Source: Melampsora larici-populina 98AG31 (lineage: Eukaryota > Basidiomycota > Pucciniomycetes > Pucciniales > Melampsoraceae). From it: a stretch of DNA of 64,000 nt. The notes beneath the pieces were generated by a model, which saw nothing but the letters and a program-made list of their open reading frames with translations, ran no database searches and was not told where the DNA came from. How positions within the stretch are numbered: position 1 is the first letter of the stretch; each line of letters starts with the position of its first letter. A program made the translations under genes and the position numbers. The stretch covers positions 661,810-725,809 of the forward strand of contig NW_006768776.1 in the NCBI RefSeq assembly GCF_000204055.1. The letters are read 5' to 3'. Positions 23,775 to 35,570 of the stretch are shown here, one piece after another.

Positions 23775-25438
23775 CTTTGTTGAATCTCCACGAAGTTGAA
23801 AATGATGAATGATGAAAGAAGAAGATGTTCTTGGGGTTCAGGGTAAAGACTAAATCCAAGTTGATTTGGGTTGGCCCAGTTATAAATACACAATCTATGC
23901 TTATCTATGAAGATCAGGACTTAATTTGTATTGATAAACAAACAACATGTGTCAGAAGCATGGAATGAATTCCATGTGGGAATTACAGTGCGGTTTATGT
24001 CCTTCATGAAAGGGCTTTGGCGAAGACAAACTTAATTCATTATGGTTTGCTTCATGTAGGTAAACTAACACATATAATGCGGATATAAAGATTGTGGGTC
24101 AGAAATATTGTTAATAACAATGTCACCCATGTTGATATATATATATACAATGAGAGTTGAGTGCTGCAAGTCTGTCGTGGAATCTGGGAATTGATGACTC
24201 ATGTGATGCAACAAAACATGAGTCATCAATTATTTGGCTTCATAGGATAATAAGGAGCATGCATTAGGAAGCATGTTATTTGGTTTTCATTTAGTTTTCA
24301 TATATTGACAATGTATAACATGACTTTGGATAGAATTCTAAGTCATGAATAGAGTTGCATGCAAGCCATTGGATGCCAACATGCACAACCTATTCTGCAA
24401 CACTCGTCTTCCACCAGAGCACCAACAAGTACAAGTCAACCAAATTTGCAAGATTTCCGCTAGTTCAAAGGGGTCAATTGTCCCCTTGACAAGTACCTTT
24501 TTATTTCAAAGGTATCCCTCCTTTGTTGCAACTTGATAGACCATCAACATCCAACAATTCCACTGGATCCAGATCTGATCTTTGGTGAAGTTGTGATTAT
24601 TTATCAAAACGCTATAGAAAGCTCAATCAGAAACAAAGCTACACCAAACTTCTTGATCTTTTCTGTCCTTCTTCCGGCCATAAAGATGGAAAGTCTAAAA
24701 TCCGCTATCATCAATTACTCAGTGTATATCAAACCTTTTTAAATCCTCAACAACCTATCACTTGTAAAACTCCATCAATTTGACTTTTACCGATTGTACT
24801 TTTACTCTTTGTACAATGTTCTTTATTAAACCTTCAATTTAAATTTAATTGACAAATATGTTTGATAAGATTCATTTTAATATTGTTACCAATATTAATT
24901 AACATCACTAAACTGAACATCAAAGTGAACACATTGCTTCCTGGTTTTAAATCCCGGCCAAAATATGTTCACTTTGTTGTTCATGAAGTGCATCCTTGGC
25001 CAATTGTAAACTGTGAGACTGAGGTTATAACTTGTGCACATTGGATGATACTCAATCCAATCACTCATAGATTCTGATGGCAAATTAAATTGAAAAACAA
25101 CCTCATAAGTAAATATGATCATACCAAATTGTTCACTTTGGTGATTAATCAGATAGTGCAAGGTAAAATGTGAGGCCCATGTATCAGTGCATTCATAAGC
25201 GTGGTTTTTGCCAGTTCATAGTGAATACTGATGTGTCAGTAGCTCATGTATAAGACGTTAAATTAGCTGGGACAAGCTACCAGATTGGATCCAATACTTC
25301 TTCATGTAGTCTCTCTCATGGTAAAAAAACCAAACACCTCAAACTCCATAGATACTCAAATGAAATAAACATTGATAGTGGGTGTTCAGTTCAGGAATGA
25401 CATGTGTTATATTCAATATGAGACATTTTAACCATAAT
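23775..25438. other. intergenic stretch with two inverted repeats
   Basis: No gene is supported. A perfect 16-bp inverted repeat occurs at 24189-24204 and 24216-24231. A second, 11-bp pair (CAAAGTGAACA at 24921-24931, its complement at 24966-24976) recurs once more as a single arm near 25130-25140. The plus-strand open frames at 24345-24536 and 24533-24742 have no motif. Confidence 0.4.
24189..24231. repeat. perfect 16-bp inverted repeat with TGACTCA in each arm
   Basis: AATTGATGACTCATGT (24189-24204) and its exact reverse complement (24216-24231) flank an 11-bp loop. Each arm contains TGACTCA, the known core for Gcn4/AP-1-type bZIP factors. It lies about 415 bp upstream of the small minus-strand gene. 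Confidence 0.6.
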
Positions 25439-28400
25439 TTATACTCTGAGTTCCCCAAAATTTTCGTACAACTGTTCATATAATAGGTCTTCTTCTTGCT
25501 CAAACATGTCTGGCTCCTCAGCACGTAAGGCTGGCTTCCCAGCCAGCATTCTCCACTCCTCCTCTGCCCAATCAGTTACCTTCTCAAAATCGTCTTTCAT
25601 TTTCTTGTAATGATCATTATCAACATTGACATAGGTGGATGTTTCTTGAAGTTCTTTTTGAAGATCAAAGCCCCATCTCTTCCATAGGTTGCATGCCTGT
25701 TTCTTCACGATGCTATGAAGTGACAACAGCATAACTTGGACTGCTCCAACAGCTACAAGATATATGTCAGTTCTGCTGCGCTGGCAATAGACTACTACCA
25801 GGATGGGGAGTGGAAGGTTCTCACCTTGATCAACTTTGTGTTTGAGGGATACTATGCGACCATAGTACATGTTGGACCATGCTGTCATCTGATGAGCTTC
25901 ACGTGCAATTCGTCGTAGCTCTTCTCGCGAACTACGCTGAGTTAAGAAGCTGTTGATGCCTAAGCGAGTTATCTCACCCTCTTCACCAGCTTCCTGTTTG
26001 ATTTCGCCGCGGTTCCAGAAATCATCATCCATCTCCATTGTCATGATCTCACCCAGCTCAGGCAAATGTGGTGGATTAGCGTCTGGATAATCATCTACAT
26101 ATTTATCTACCTGCCTCTTATACGTATTATACTTGACACGGACGTTGCTGGTTCTGTTCCGTAGATGCTTTGCAATGTATTGTTGTTGACGGGCTCCTAC
26201 ATAGGTAGTCCAAAATATCACATCATAAGGTATTAGTTTGTTATCGCGAGGAATATAGACATGAGATATGGGATTTACCAGAGTGCCGGTGCCGACGCAG
26301 CCTTGCTTCCACAAGGCCCACTTTGGCTTCGTAGAGGTTCCCCCTTGCAATAGCTAAGGACAGGACCGCATTCTCTTGGTTGCCTTGTTGTGTGGATGGA
26401 ACACGAAGGAGTCACGCACTTCAATATGAAAAATCTTGAACATTGCAAGAGTGTAAACTTACAAGTAGCCCCAGCGAGGTTTTGAAACTCTTCACCTCCA
26501 AGGGCGGTCGCAAAGTTTTTGGTTTGCTCTTCTATGTCAGCCACCAATGTCGGCAATGACATCAGTTCATTCTTTTCAGCATGCGTTCTTGCTCTTCGGC
26601 GCTTTTTTTGGAGAGCCTTGAGTCGATCCCTGTTTTAGATTCAACATACATAACCAAAAAGTGGATGCAACATCTCAAAGCAAGGTGTACTGTCCTCGCC
26701 TGAACCAACTCCTCCTCTAAAGCCAGCATCATTTCAAGGCGCTCCCTCTTTTCTGCCTTGGACTCGGTCATCTCCTCTAGCTGCCTAGCTTTTTGTTCTT
26801 CCCACTTATTCTTGAAGAAGGTAACATCACGGTTGCGGTGGGTCAGAGCTATGTTGTTGAGAGCTTGCGACGCCTCCTCAAGACGTTTAATTGTGTCCTT
26901 GCGTTTGGGATTCAAAGAATCCACTGAAACAAAGGAAAAACAGCCAATAAACTTTCACATTCCAAAAAAACCTGTCATGTGTTATGGCGGCTGGGCCTGG
27001 ACATACCAGCTGAATGGCGAAGGTTTGAATGGAAGTGAGCAGCTCGCATGTGAATAGCATCCATGCAATGCTGTTTGGTCGAGTACCTCTCCGTGCTAAC
27101 TAAAGGGTCCAGTACAGCCCAAACTTGCTCAGATCCTTCACCGTCGGAACGACCCCAGCCTTGGTTTTTCCTTGGATTCCACTGCAATTGACATGGCCAG
27201 CGATGGGCGTATGCGTGGAAGACAGAAGTTCCAAACTTCAATCGGTCCTGAAGCCGCTCCTGCTCAAACATGCCACGCTAGATTTCAAAGGGTCAGTAGC
27301 TGGAAAAATCTGTCTTTTAACCGAAGATGTCACTGACATTTGCAATTCCCTTTTCCATTGTACAACCTACGTCATATAGGAACCCAATCTTTTCATCGTC
27401 AGTCAAATCAAGAAACCATTCAATCAAGCGGTAGCTGTAGTGTAGTCTACCGGTGCAATCAGAAAGTCAAGATGTCAGTTGATGTTCTGATGTAGTGAGT
27501 GGAATTACTCACTTCTCGCCACTCTGCACGATGTTTGCAAAATGTAAGGGGTGATCATGACGGCAGACCATCGCCATCAAGCCCGCTTCGTCACATCTGC
27601 CCCAGTGAGCCTTGCCCCATTGGTCATTGGCAGCGGTGTGTGGATCAGCACACCCATCCTGAAAACAATGAGCACTTTCAGTTTGGGGAATCACATTATA
27701 TAATGTATAATATTGAAACTTAAAATATCATTTTCAGAATGGCCAGCTAGTCGTTGTTCCATGCGAGTGACTTGCGCTTCTGGTAGAAAGCTGTCCAGCA
27801 TGTTGGTGACAGTGTAGAACTCTTTCAGTACACAGCTGAAAGCAGAGCCAAGAAGGGGATGAATGAAGACACAAATCAACAAACACACACAATCAAAAGA
27901 GAAATAAGTCTTGAGATGTTGAATTGAAAGACTTCAAACAAAGAAAGAAATGCCCTTCTTAAACAGGGACTTTGATTACTGATGAATTAAATTTAAGACC
28001 TACAAGTCTTTGGATTAATAAGAACCAGGCTGAAATAGGACAATAACTTCAAAAATAGCACAATCTAGGCGCACTCAGGCACCTTCCAAATGAGCAAATG
28101 AGCTTACAACTCAACAAGAAATTAATTAAAAGATGAATAAGGGTCTTATTATTATAAAATTCCAACTCTCATTAGTTGTTTACCTGAATGATAATAATAA
28201 AAAATAAAAGCTTATTCTAAAAATCTAGTAATTATTTTTGATAACTAAAAGGCTCCCAAAGGGGAAGAAAAGAGACACTTGACTATATCAAAATTGAAAC
28301 ACACACAAAAAAAAAGATAAGACAAAAAACACCCCTCAAACTCGAAATTCACCTTCATACAACTTTTTCACACAATAACTCTCAATGAACCCCCAAAATA

Positions 28401-31400
28401 AAGTTGATAGACAGATTCAGCGCACACACATTGACAATCTTCAAACTTTCAAGCTCACAAGCAGCACTATTACTTAGCTGTTTACCACAAAAACCCAAAT
28501 TTCCGCCATTTTCCCTTCAAAGCTGAATTAAGATAAGAAATAGGGACTGTATCAAAAATCTGAATAGACAGAAAAAAAGGTCTGCTTCCGCTCTACAACT
28601 GTGCTCAGCCAAGCTAAACTCTAACTCTATTGGTTGTACCCTTAAAATGAAATTCGATTTTATGTGAAAATACTCGAAATTGAATTTACCCAGTTTACCA
28701 CCTGATATTACCACTGATGATGATGTATATGGTTTATAATTGATTTTTCATGTTCATATGCGAAAATATACCCCTTCCCAACTTATTTCTAGGCTGATAA
28801 GATGCTGTGGTACCCTAAAATCAAAGTTATATGATTGAAAATAGCACTTTTTTATGATTTTGAAAGTCATTTTCGAGTTTCTAATCCACTCTTTTCATAT
28901 GTAATGTTTAATTTGCCAATGCTGTTGTTTGATGATCCCATGAATCCATCTTTCAAAGTGATCCCTGCTTGCTTTTTCAGTTTACCACCCCAGTTTACCA
29001 CTACCCCAGTTTACCACCATCTGTCTGAGTTGTTGGATTTTCGAAATTTAGCCTTATTTAAACCCATACTTCAAAACCATGATTCCTCTACATAACTCAT
29101 TAAACCCATACATATCTTTAAACATAACTATTAAAACCCATAATTTTCGAAATTCCAACTTCAGACCTGTATACTCTACATAACCCATAAACCACCCAAC
29201 TACACATAAGTTCTAAACCCATAATTTCGACTTTTGGCTTCATTTTACACTACACTCCCTACACATAACCATTACACTCAAAAATGAACATGTAACATAT
29301 AAAAACAAAATGAAATAAAATGAAATATGATAAAATAAAATGATAAAATAATAAAATAAAAAAAATAAAACTAAAAATGAATTGTGTATTTGTCTCTTGA
29401 ATACTTTTGATTACCACAACGGTCTTAGCAGCTTTCTGCCCAGCAGCAATATGACGTCTGTGCTGGAAATTCTCATCAAGGCACACGACTATATCTGGTT
29501 TGCCTGCAATAAGACTTTGCATGGGGGGCCCAAAACATTGTGGGCAATTTTCAGTGAGCTTTTCACGAGATGACAGCACCAATTTGATATCCAATGCTGA
29601 CTCGGTTGCAGTCAGCATCTTTTGATAGGCATCAATGGCCCATCGAAATGGAGTATGCCATCGACGAGGCTAGAAACAAGTATTTCAGCATATAAAGGTA
29701 TGTAGCATATAGAAGATATTCCCACTGAAATGACAGACTAACCTGGTCGTTCTTGGTGAGAATCAAAGGATTGAAAGCATCTAGGAATCCGTCCAGGGCT
29801 TGAGTAAAAGGGTCCACCCGGACCGTGCAAAACTTCCAAACAACATGGAAAAAACAAAGCAGCCGGATGGAGAACGCAGTCTCTGGATATTTCGGGGAAC
29901 GACCAATATACCCCATGTATATCAGGCAAGTTTGATTGCTTTTTTGGCATTTGCAAAACCTAACTTCTGACTTTGTTCGATCTGGGTAGGTATTTGTAAG
30001 TTTGATATCCCATTTCATTGTATCTGAAGTTTGAAGAGGGGGGAGGTCAAGTATGAAATGCCACTTACATAAAAGGTCAACAAGATCAATAGCTTGAACC
30101 CGCCAACTTGAAGGAGGACAAGCGCATCCTGGCTTCAGATCAAGGTTCCACTTGGACGGATCACCCCAATCCGACGTTTGGAAATGACATTCTATGTAAG
30201 CATAGAACATTTCCTGTGCCGAGCGCTCTAAGAGAAGCGCTTGTTGTTCATACTTGTCTTCAATCCTAGCGCGCTGGATGTCATCTATGAAGGCAGGAGG
30301 AGGTTGATCGAGGTACACTCCCAGCAAAAGGTAATTTTCCCAAGGAAAAAATGATTACATTTAACGCATTTTTAATCAAAAATGCTCATTTAATGCTGAA
30401 TACAGTCAACTCCTTCAAAACCCATACCATTCTATGGAAGCCCAAAACTATGGGTTTTATGGGTGTATGGTTTTGGAGGATCTCCCTCATAACCCATAGA
30501 TTAAGGTTTGGCAGGCAAAGTATGGGTGAAGAGGGAGATAAAAAAAATTAACAAGCCAATCAAAAAAATCATTTCTTCATATTCAACTTGGAATAGATTG
30601 CAGCAAAGTGGCACACAGTCTTAGATGATTGCAACCATTCCGTTTGTACTTGGATTAACATACCAAAAGTTCAAGTCTCTTCAGCTCATCATTGTTGAGT
30701 TGAATGGCAGCCTTAGCCGCATTTTATTATGCTATGATCTTCCCCAAAACAACTCTTTACCTTTCCAGCACAGTCTATGAGCCTTGTATCTGTCTACAAC
30801 AATTTCTTCCCTCCACTGATAGGTTGCTTGAGAGGCTTGAATCTTTTGTTATTCTCTGTTTGTAGGGCATTGAAACCTGTTTTGATATCTGACATGCTGA
30901 ATTGCAAAAGGTCTTTTGGAAGCATTTTGAGACTGGCTATGCTGAAAAATACACAAGGATGCAGGTTTTTTTCAAGCTGTGGCAAATTTTGGTTATGGCT
31001 TTTGACCTAGGTTTACTGCAAAAAACCTATGGGTCATGGGAATAGTGCGAGGTATGGGTTTTGGGCTACTTTTCCCCGCCCATAAATTTTATGGACCCAA
31101 ATTTCTATGGGTTAGCTGGAAGTATGGGATTAGAGGGATATGGATTTCGAGGGAGTCAACTGTAATGCTGATTTAATGCTGATCAAATGCTGTTCAAATG
31201 CATTTTCAATCATTTTTTGCTCTAAATGTATTCATTTTTTACTGGGGAAAATTACTTTATGCTGGTAGTGGTAGTGAGGATTGATGTCCGCGTTCAGTTC
31301 ACCACCACCATCAAGGCCCGGAACGAGGTTTGGCGTAGGTAAGGCAGCTGGTGTGGCGGTGCGTGCTCGGACAGCTGCCGCCATGCAAGCAAAGTGCTTC

Positions 31401-31468
31401 CTTTGAGCTTTGCTCTTGGGAGGTTTGGCCGCATTGAAAGCTTGGTGGACTCCTTCGAATCTCGGCAT
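25439..31468 (-). CDS. KDZ-family transposase (Kyakuja-Dileera-Zisupton), interrupted
   Basis: Multi-exon DNA transposase gene on the minus strand. In order: an N-terminal exon from ATG 31468 (MPRFEGVHQAFNAA); a CxC1-like cysteine cluster (GCACPPS, then CKCQKSNQTCLIYMGYI) spliced over a 45-bp intron (30024-30068); an exon start at 29669 (PRRWHTPFRWAIDAYQKM) after intron 29670-29742, running to CLDENFQHRRH; SFLPEAQVTRMEQ near 27.78 kb; the core 27658-27513 with CDEAGLMAMVCRHDHPL; FLYDVGC near 27.37 kb; HAYAHRWPCQLQWNPR and SDGEGSEQVW near 27.15 kb; then helical, Glu/Lys-rich C-terminal exons ending at 25439. All core KDZ blocks are present. A 955-bp CACTA-type element (30316-31270) splits the N-terminal coding part, so the gene is disrupted at its 5' side. 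Exon borders between 26.3 and 27.5 kb are approximate. Confidence 0.85.
27840..29395. other. AT-rich intronic insertion candidate in the KDZ gene
   Basis: The KDZ exon ending near 29.4 kb and the exon starting at 27835 are separated by about 1.5 kb, far longer than the other introns of this gene (45-75 bp). The stretch is AT-rich, has no long open frame and carries repeated short blocks (CCCAGTTTACCACC near 28690, 28985 and 29005; AACCCATA many times near 29050-29230). It resembles an LTR or other non-coding element inserted in an intron. Ends and target duplication were not found. Confidence 0.4.
30316..31270. mobile_element. CACTA-type non-autonomous element in the KDZ gene
   Basis: The left end begins CACTCCCAGCA and the right end, read inwards, begins CACTACCAGCA; similarity continues for about 45 bp (GTAATTTTCCC, AAAAAATGA, TACATTTA). 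The element is flanked by GTA at 30313-30315 and 31271-31273, the 3-bp duplication expected for CACTA elements. Taking out the element with one GTA rejoins the KDZ reading frame without loss or gain of a codon. It encodes no transposase, so it must have been moved by one elsewhere. It contains a second element at 30403-31162. Confidence 0.85.
30403..31162. mobile_element. pogo/Tigger-like (Tc1-mariner) element nested in the CACTA element
   Basis: Ends are CAGTCAACTCC on the left and, read inwards, CAGTTGACTCC on the right, with imperfect similarity for about 25 bp. TA flanks both ends (30401-30402, 31163-31164), as expected for Tc1/mariner-type insertion. The 760-bp interior has no transposase frame; repeated AACCCATA and TATGGGTT blocks near the ends pair with each other. 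Confidence 0.75.
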
Positions 31469-31895
31469 TGAGTGTTTGAGCGGGATTTGACACGAGGTAA
31501 TGTAGATCTGCAGGATGAGATAGTTTGTCAAAATCAGGAGATGAAACGATGAGAATCTAACACAAGTAAAGTGAACTTAGAACTTACAGTTTTGCGTGGA
31601 CAATGAGAAAGTTTGAAAACTAATGGCCTGTTACAAAGTGGGTGTGGATGGATGAAATGTGGAACGATTGGGACGATTGGAGGTGTCGGTGTTGTGGTGG
31701 TGTGGAGGTTTCAAGACAAGGTGAAAATTTTGAAGTTTTCAATACAACCTGTGGGTTGAGACACAGTGTACTGTACACACTACAGCCGAGCTAATGTTGG
31801 TGTGTATAAGCGCGCATTTTTAGCAAAAGTCTTTTGAAAACTTCCACATATCAAGATGTTTACATTTCAATTCAAGAAGCACAAATGATAAAACA
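31469..31895. other. KDZ upstream region
   Basis: The open frame of the first KDZ exon extends upstream to 31531, and an acceptor-like CTGCAG near 31510 with a GTAAGT donor near 31588 could add one more 5' exon. The rest is the likely promoter side. No other feature was seen. Confidence 0.35.
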
Positions 31896-32552
31896 CTACT
31901 CAGAATCGGACACAACAACAACAGAATTGGTGGAGGAATGCAACAGTGGTTTCTGTGCACGGATTATTGGGGTGATTACATGTTGAAACATACAAAATTG
32001 GTCATTGAATACTCTTACCCAATCAAGGGCTTGAGGTAAAGCAAGATTATGCCACTCGGTCCACGGCTTTGGAATGGGAACAGTGGGATGAGGGTAAGGT
32101 AGAGAAAGAGACAAGAAATGGCGACTCTCATGATGATAAGCAAGAAAAATTGGTTTATTGTCGTTTACTGGACAATCAAGTGGTAGGGCGGAAAAGCTGT
32201 GGTCTTTGTCGTATACACAGAATAAGGTTTTGTATGTTGTAGCAATGAGGTACAACATTTGAGTCGAATTGAGCCAAAGCTCAGGATATTGGAGGACCTC
32301 ATTGCGTTCGGTGTGAATGGCTGACATGTGCTCTGCAACGCCCCCATATCCTCTGTTGCGTTTTTTGAAGTGGGAAGTGTAGAATTTTTGCTTTGAACGC
32401 AATTCAGCAATGAGCTCCTTGCAAACCAATAGCCATTCGTCCTCGGAGCGCCCCAGGCTCATAGCAATAGCTCGGTATCCACAGTGACCGTCAGGATTTG
32501 GGTCAGATACAGATATGATATATTGGTGTAGCCATTGTGGGACACGAGGATC
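31896..32552 (-). CDS. OTU-like cysteine protease domain, last exon (copy 1)
   Basis: The exon begins after an ACCCAG acceptor at 32553-32558 and runs to the stop at 31896 (218 aa). It starts DPRVPQWLHQYI and then shows NPDGHCGYRAIAMSLGR, matching the OTU signature in which Asp and Cys are three residues apart; HESRHFLSLSL supplies a candidate catalytic His. OTU proteases cleave ubiquitin linkages; in rusts such domains are also found at the C-terminus of MULE-like transposon proteins. An upstream exon ending at 32622 can be joined across a 69-bp intron. A second copy at 40197-40823 has the same layout. Whether the protease is active, and how the 5' part is spliced, cannot be settled from the sequence. 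Confidence 0.65.
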   Translation of the reverse strand, partial: DPRVPQWLHQYIISVSDPNPDGHCGYRAIAMSLGRSEDEWLLVCKELIAELRSKQKFYTSHFKKRNRGYGGVAEHMSAIHTERNEVLQYPELWLNSTQMLYLIATTYKTLFCVYDKDHSFSALPLDCPVNDNKPIFLAYHHESRHFLSLSLPYPHPTVPIPKPWTEWHNLALPQALDWVRVFNDQFCMFQHVITPIIRAQKPLLHSSTNSVVVVSDSE

Positions 32553-32621
32553 CTGGGTGATATAGGTAGGACATTAGTACATAATAACAAATGGCGGGTT
32601 GGTGAAGCTGAACTTACACAC

Positions 32622-34983
32622 TTTTTTGGTGTTCCGGGTGCGGTTAGACCGACATGGGCCAGTTTCAGTGTCTAAGGAAATGTCCGCATTGTCTTTGTGC
32701 CTCCTGTTAGACCTACGTACTGCGGTTTGTGGACCACCTGTGGCTAGCTTTGAATCCACCTTTGGTTTGGCTCGCTTGTTACTCTTGGAGAGTAGGTCAC
32801 ACTGTAAGTCACTGGATTTCAGGGAAGTCCATAGTGGTAAAGATTGGACTGACATCAATTGAAAGGGAAGGGGGTATGGTGACAGTTGTGACAGTCGTGT
32901 CCGCTTTCTCTGTTGATACGGCTTGCATGTTTGTGGGGGCCGTGGGAGGTGGGAGCAACACACCCATATCAAAGCTTGCATCTGCGTCTTTGTTGCCATC
33001 AGGGGGCAGCTGCTGCAGTACAATAAAACATTACACAAAGGTTAGCGTGCAATGATCTCTCAGCCAGATTGATTAAAGAAGAGACTTCAAAATTGCACCA
33101 AAGGCTCCGGTAGCAGAATCAAACCTGGTGATGGCTGCAAGAGTACAAAGTCATCACTTGAGCTGCCTCATGATTTTTTTGAAATAACTCACCAGGCAGT
33201 TGTCCGAGTCGAGAGCATGAGTGGCAGGTGTTCCTGGCGCAGCAGCTGGTGTAGGCTAAGGTGGGTGAAGGTTAGTAGGTACTAGTCTAAGTGGGATGGG
33301 GAGTGAGGCTCACAAAACCGTCTGAATCATAATCGACCAATCCCTGGAGAATCAGGGTTTGGTTTATGTCGGGTACGCTGGTGGGTCTGGCTGATTTCAC
33401 GAGGTAAGATGGTGGGACAGCCTGTAGTCTTATTGAGGATAGTTTAGATGAGACGGTTTGAGCAAGGGATGGGCGTGGCTTGGGTAGGTTTGGTGTATGC
33501 AACACCACATTGGAGAGAGCTGGAGCTTTCTTCTTGCACTTTTTTTTACAATGGCAAAGCTGGATGTTTCAGTGGAAACCGGGACTGCATTTGAAGCCAA
33601 GTCGACAGAAAGTGATATTGAGTCGACAGAAAGTGATGTTGAGTCGACAGGAAGCAATGTTGAGTTGACAGGAAGACATGTTGGAGCTCACTTCTTTTGC
33701 TTCTGTTTGACATTCTTGATTCTTGTCGTCGCAGGTAAAGGTAAAGGAGGGACTGAACTTGATGTTGAGTCGGGAGGAAGATACGATCGATCAGGAGAAG
33801 ATATGATTGTTTGGCAGGAAGAGACGTAGAACAAGTAGGAAGAGCTCCTCCTAATGGGAGACCTTGGGAAAGGGGTGCTGGTGTTGGATGTGGGCTGCAT
33901 GGTTGAAGGGTGACAGATATTGGTGGATACTTGTCAAGAATTTGTTGTATTTTGGCAAGGGCTTGTGATCGATTGGTTGGTGTAAGGCATGATAACTTGT
34001 TCGAGATCTACACATGTAAGAGCCAAGAGTAAGTAAGTGTAAAGCGTTATGGCATGGTTGAAGAGTTCGAGGCATAGGACCGATTGCTCACCGCAGCAGA
34101 TTGTTGCTTGATGACAGAGACACTCTCACTTTTACCGGGATTATCTGTGTTCTGAGTAAGTGGTGTAGAGACAAGGTGTGAGTTGGACTTGAAATTGTTA
34201 GGTAGAAAAAAAACTTACCTCTGAGCCAATGGGAGGGTGGTTGTGGTTGGGATGTTTGATGCGAATCATCCAGCTGCCGACTGGTGGTAGAGCCGTAGTG
34301 GTATGCTCGTTGAGAACAATCTGCTGAAGGTTTGGGTGCTAGGTCATTGTCCACGATTTCGTAGGCAGTGATTGAAAACGGGCAATTGGTCTTCTGAGAC
34401 CTAGAGGTGTTGGAGGGCTTTGGGCCTGATCAATGGCAGGCATATCAAATGCGGCTTGGCAACAAAGATCACCTAATGATCTTAAATCCAATAGCCTCTG
34501 CATGTTGGTGAAGTAAAGCCTCCATTTTGGGAAGGTCTGGTGCGACGAGGTTGGGTGGGGGTGGCTGGAGGGTAGGAGGGTTTGCTGAGTTCAATACGTT
34601 TGATGTCATTGGGATGAGAGGTGATGGTGGATTGGTGGTAAGCGCTGAGCAAGGTAAAGCTGTGACGGACAGGGTTTTCAATGCAAGTATGAGGATTTAA
34701 AGGGGGGTAGGGGTGAAACCTTGGGGGCGGTAGGGTTTGGGATTTGGTGGGTAGGTATGAGGCTAAAATTATATGTGTATGTTGTACTGGGTAGGTAGTA
34801 CGGGTGGGTGGGTGTGAAACTGCTTTGAGCGGGTGGGTTTGTGAGTGGTCCGGTATGAAAGATTGTTGGGTGGTAACATTCTGATACAGGGTGGGTTGAG
34901 GATGTGATGATGAGGTATGAGTTGTAGCGTATGGGTACACCGGCACTGGTGGTGTATGTTAGGTTTGGTGGGTGGGTAGGCAT
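32622..34983 (-). CDS. Pro/Ser/Thr-rich 5' exons of the OTU-like gene (uncertain)
   Basis: Several overlapping minus-strand frames are rich in Pro, Ser, Thr and His. The part at 32622-33020 includes a basic block (SKNSKRAKPK-like, VRRSNRRHK) and leads into the OTU exon. The upstream part (33430-34983) repeats short Pro-rich stretches such as PTHPPN and SVDSTSLSV. This resembles the disordered linker between DNA-binding and OTU parts of MULE-derived rust proteins. A frame jump near 32815 suggests an unrecognised intron or a frameshift. No transposase core or intact zinc finger was found in it. Confidence 0.35.
33601..33682. repeat. short tandem repeat, 18-bp unit
   Basis: Units of the type GTCGACAGAAAGTGATAT and variants follow one another about four times. 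On the minus strand they encode the repeated SVDSISL-like peptide in the Ser-rich segment. Confidence 0.6.
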
Positions 34984-35292
34984 AATATTAGGTGGGTGTG
35001 GTGACTCAGTGCCATCTTCAGCAACATGAGGGTGCCCTTAAGGAAAGTGTGACTTAGCCAAATTTTGAACCCACCCAAGATCCTTCTTAGGATGATGTAT
35101 CATCTTGGGTGGGTATATCAAACCCCATTGTGTGATAGGTTCATCTGTATCACCTTATGTCATTAGATAAGTACATAAGTGCTCAGGTGTGTTACATAGG
35201 CAAAGCCACCCTGTGTTTCTCACTTTGATAAACACACGGTTGGTTTGGTTTAATATGAAGGGGGAGTAAGGTTTTGACTATTAAGAAGAAGT

Positions 35293-35570
35293 AATATTCA
35301 CCACTTGTGATGATTTCTCATCTCATGTTCAACAGATTTTGTAAGTGGGAAGATTGAAATGTATATGTGATATTCTGACCAACAAATTGTGAATTCACCA
35401 CTTGTGATGATTTCTCAACTTATATTCAACAGAAGATTGAAATATATATGTGATATTCTGACCAACAAAAGGAATATTCACCACTTGTGATGTTTTCTCA
35501 ATTTATATTCAACAGATTTTACAAGTGGCAAGACTCAAATGTATATGTGATAATCTGAAAAAGTTGTCAA
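35293..35570. repeat. three tandem copies of an 80-100 bp unit
   Basis: Units start near 35293, 35391 and 35472 with ATTCACCACTTGTGATG and share TTCAACAGA, TATATGTGATATTCTGACC and AACAAA in the same order. Copies differ by small deletions and substitutions, so the duplication is not recent. Confidence 0.75.
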
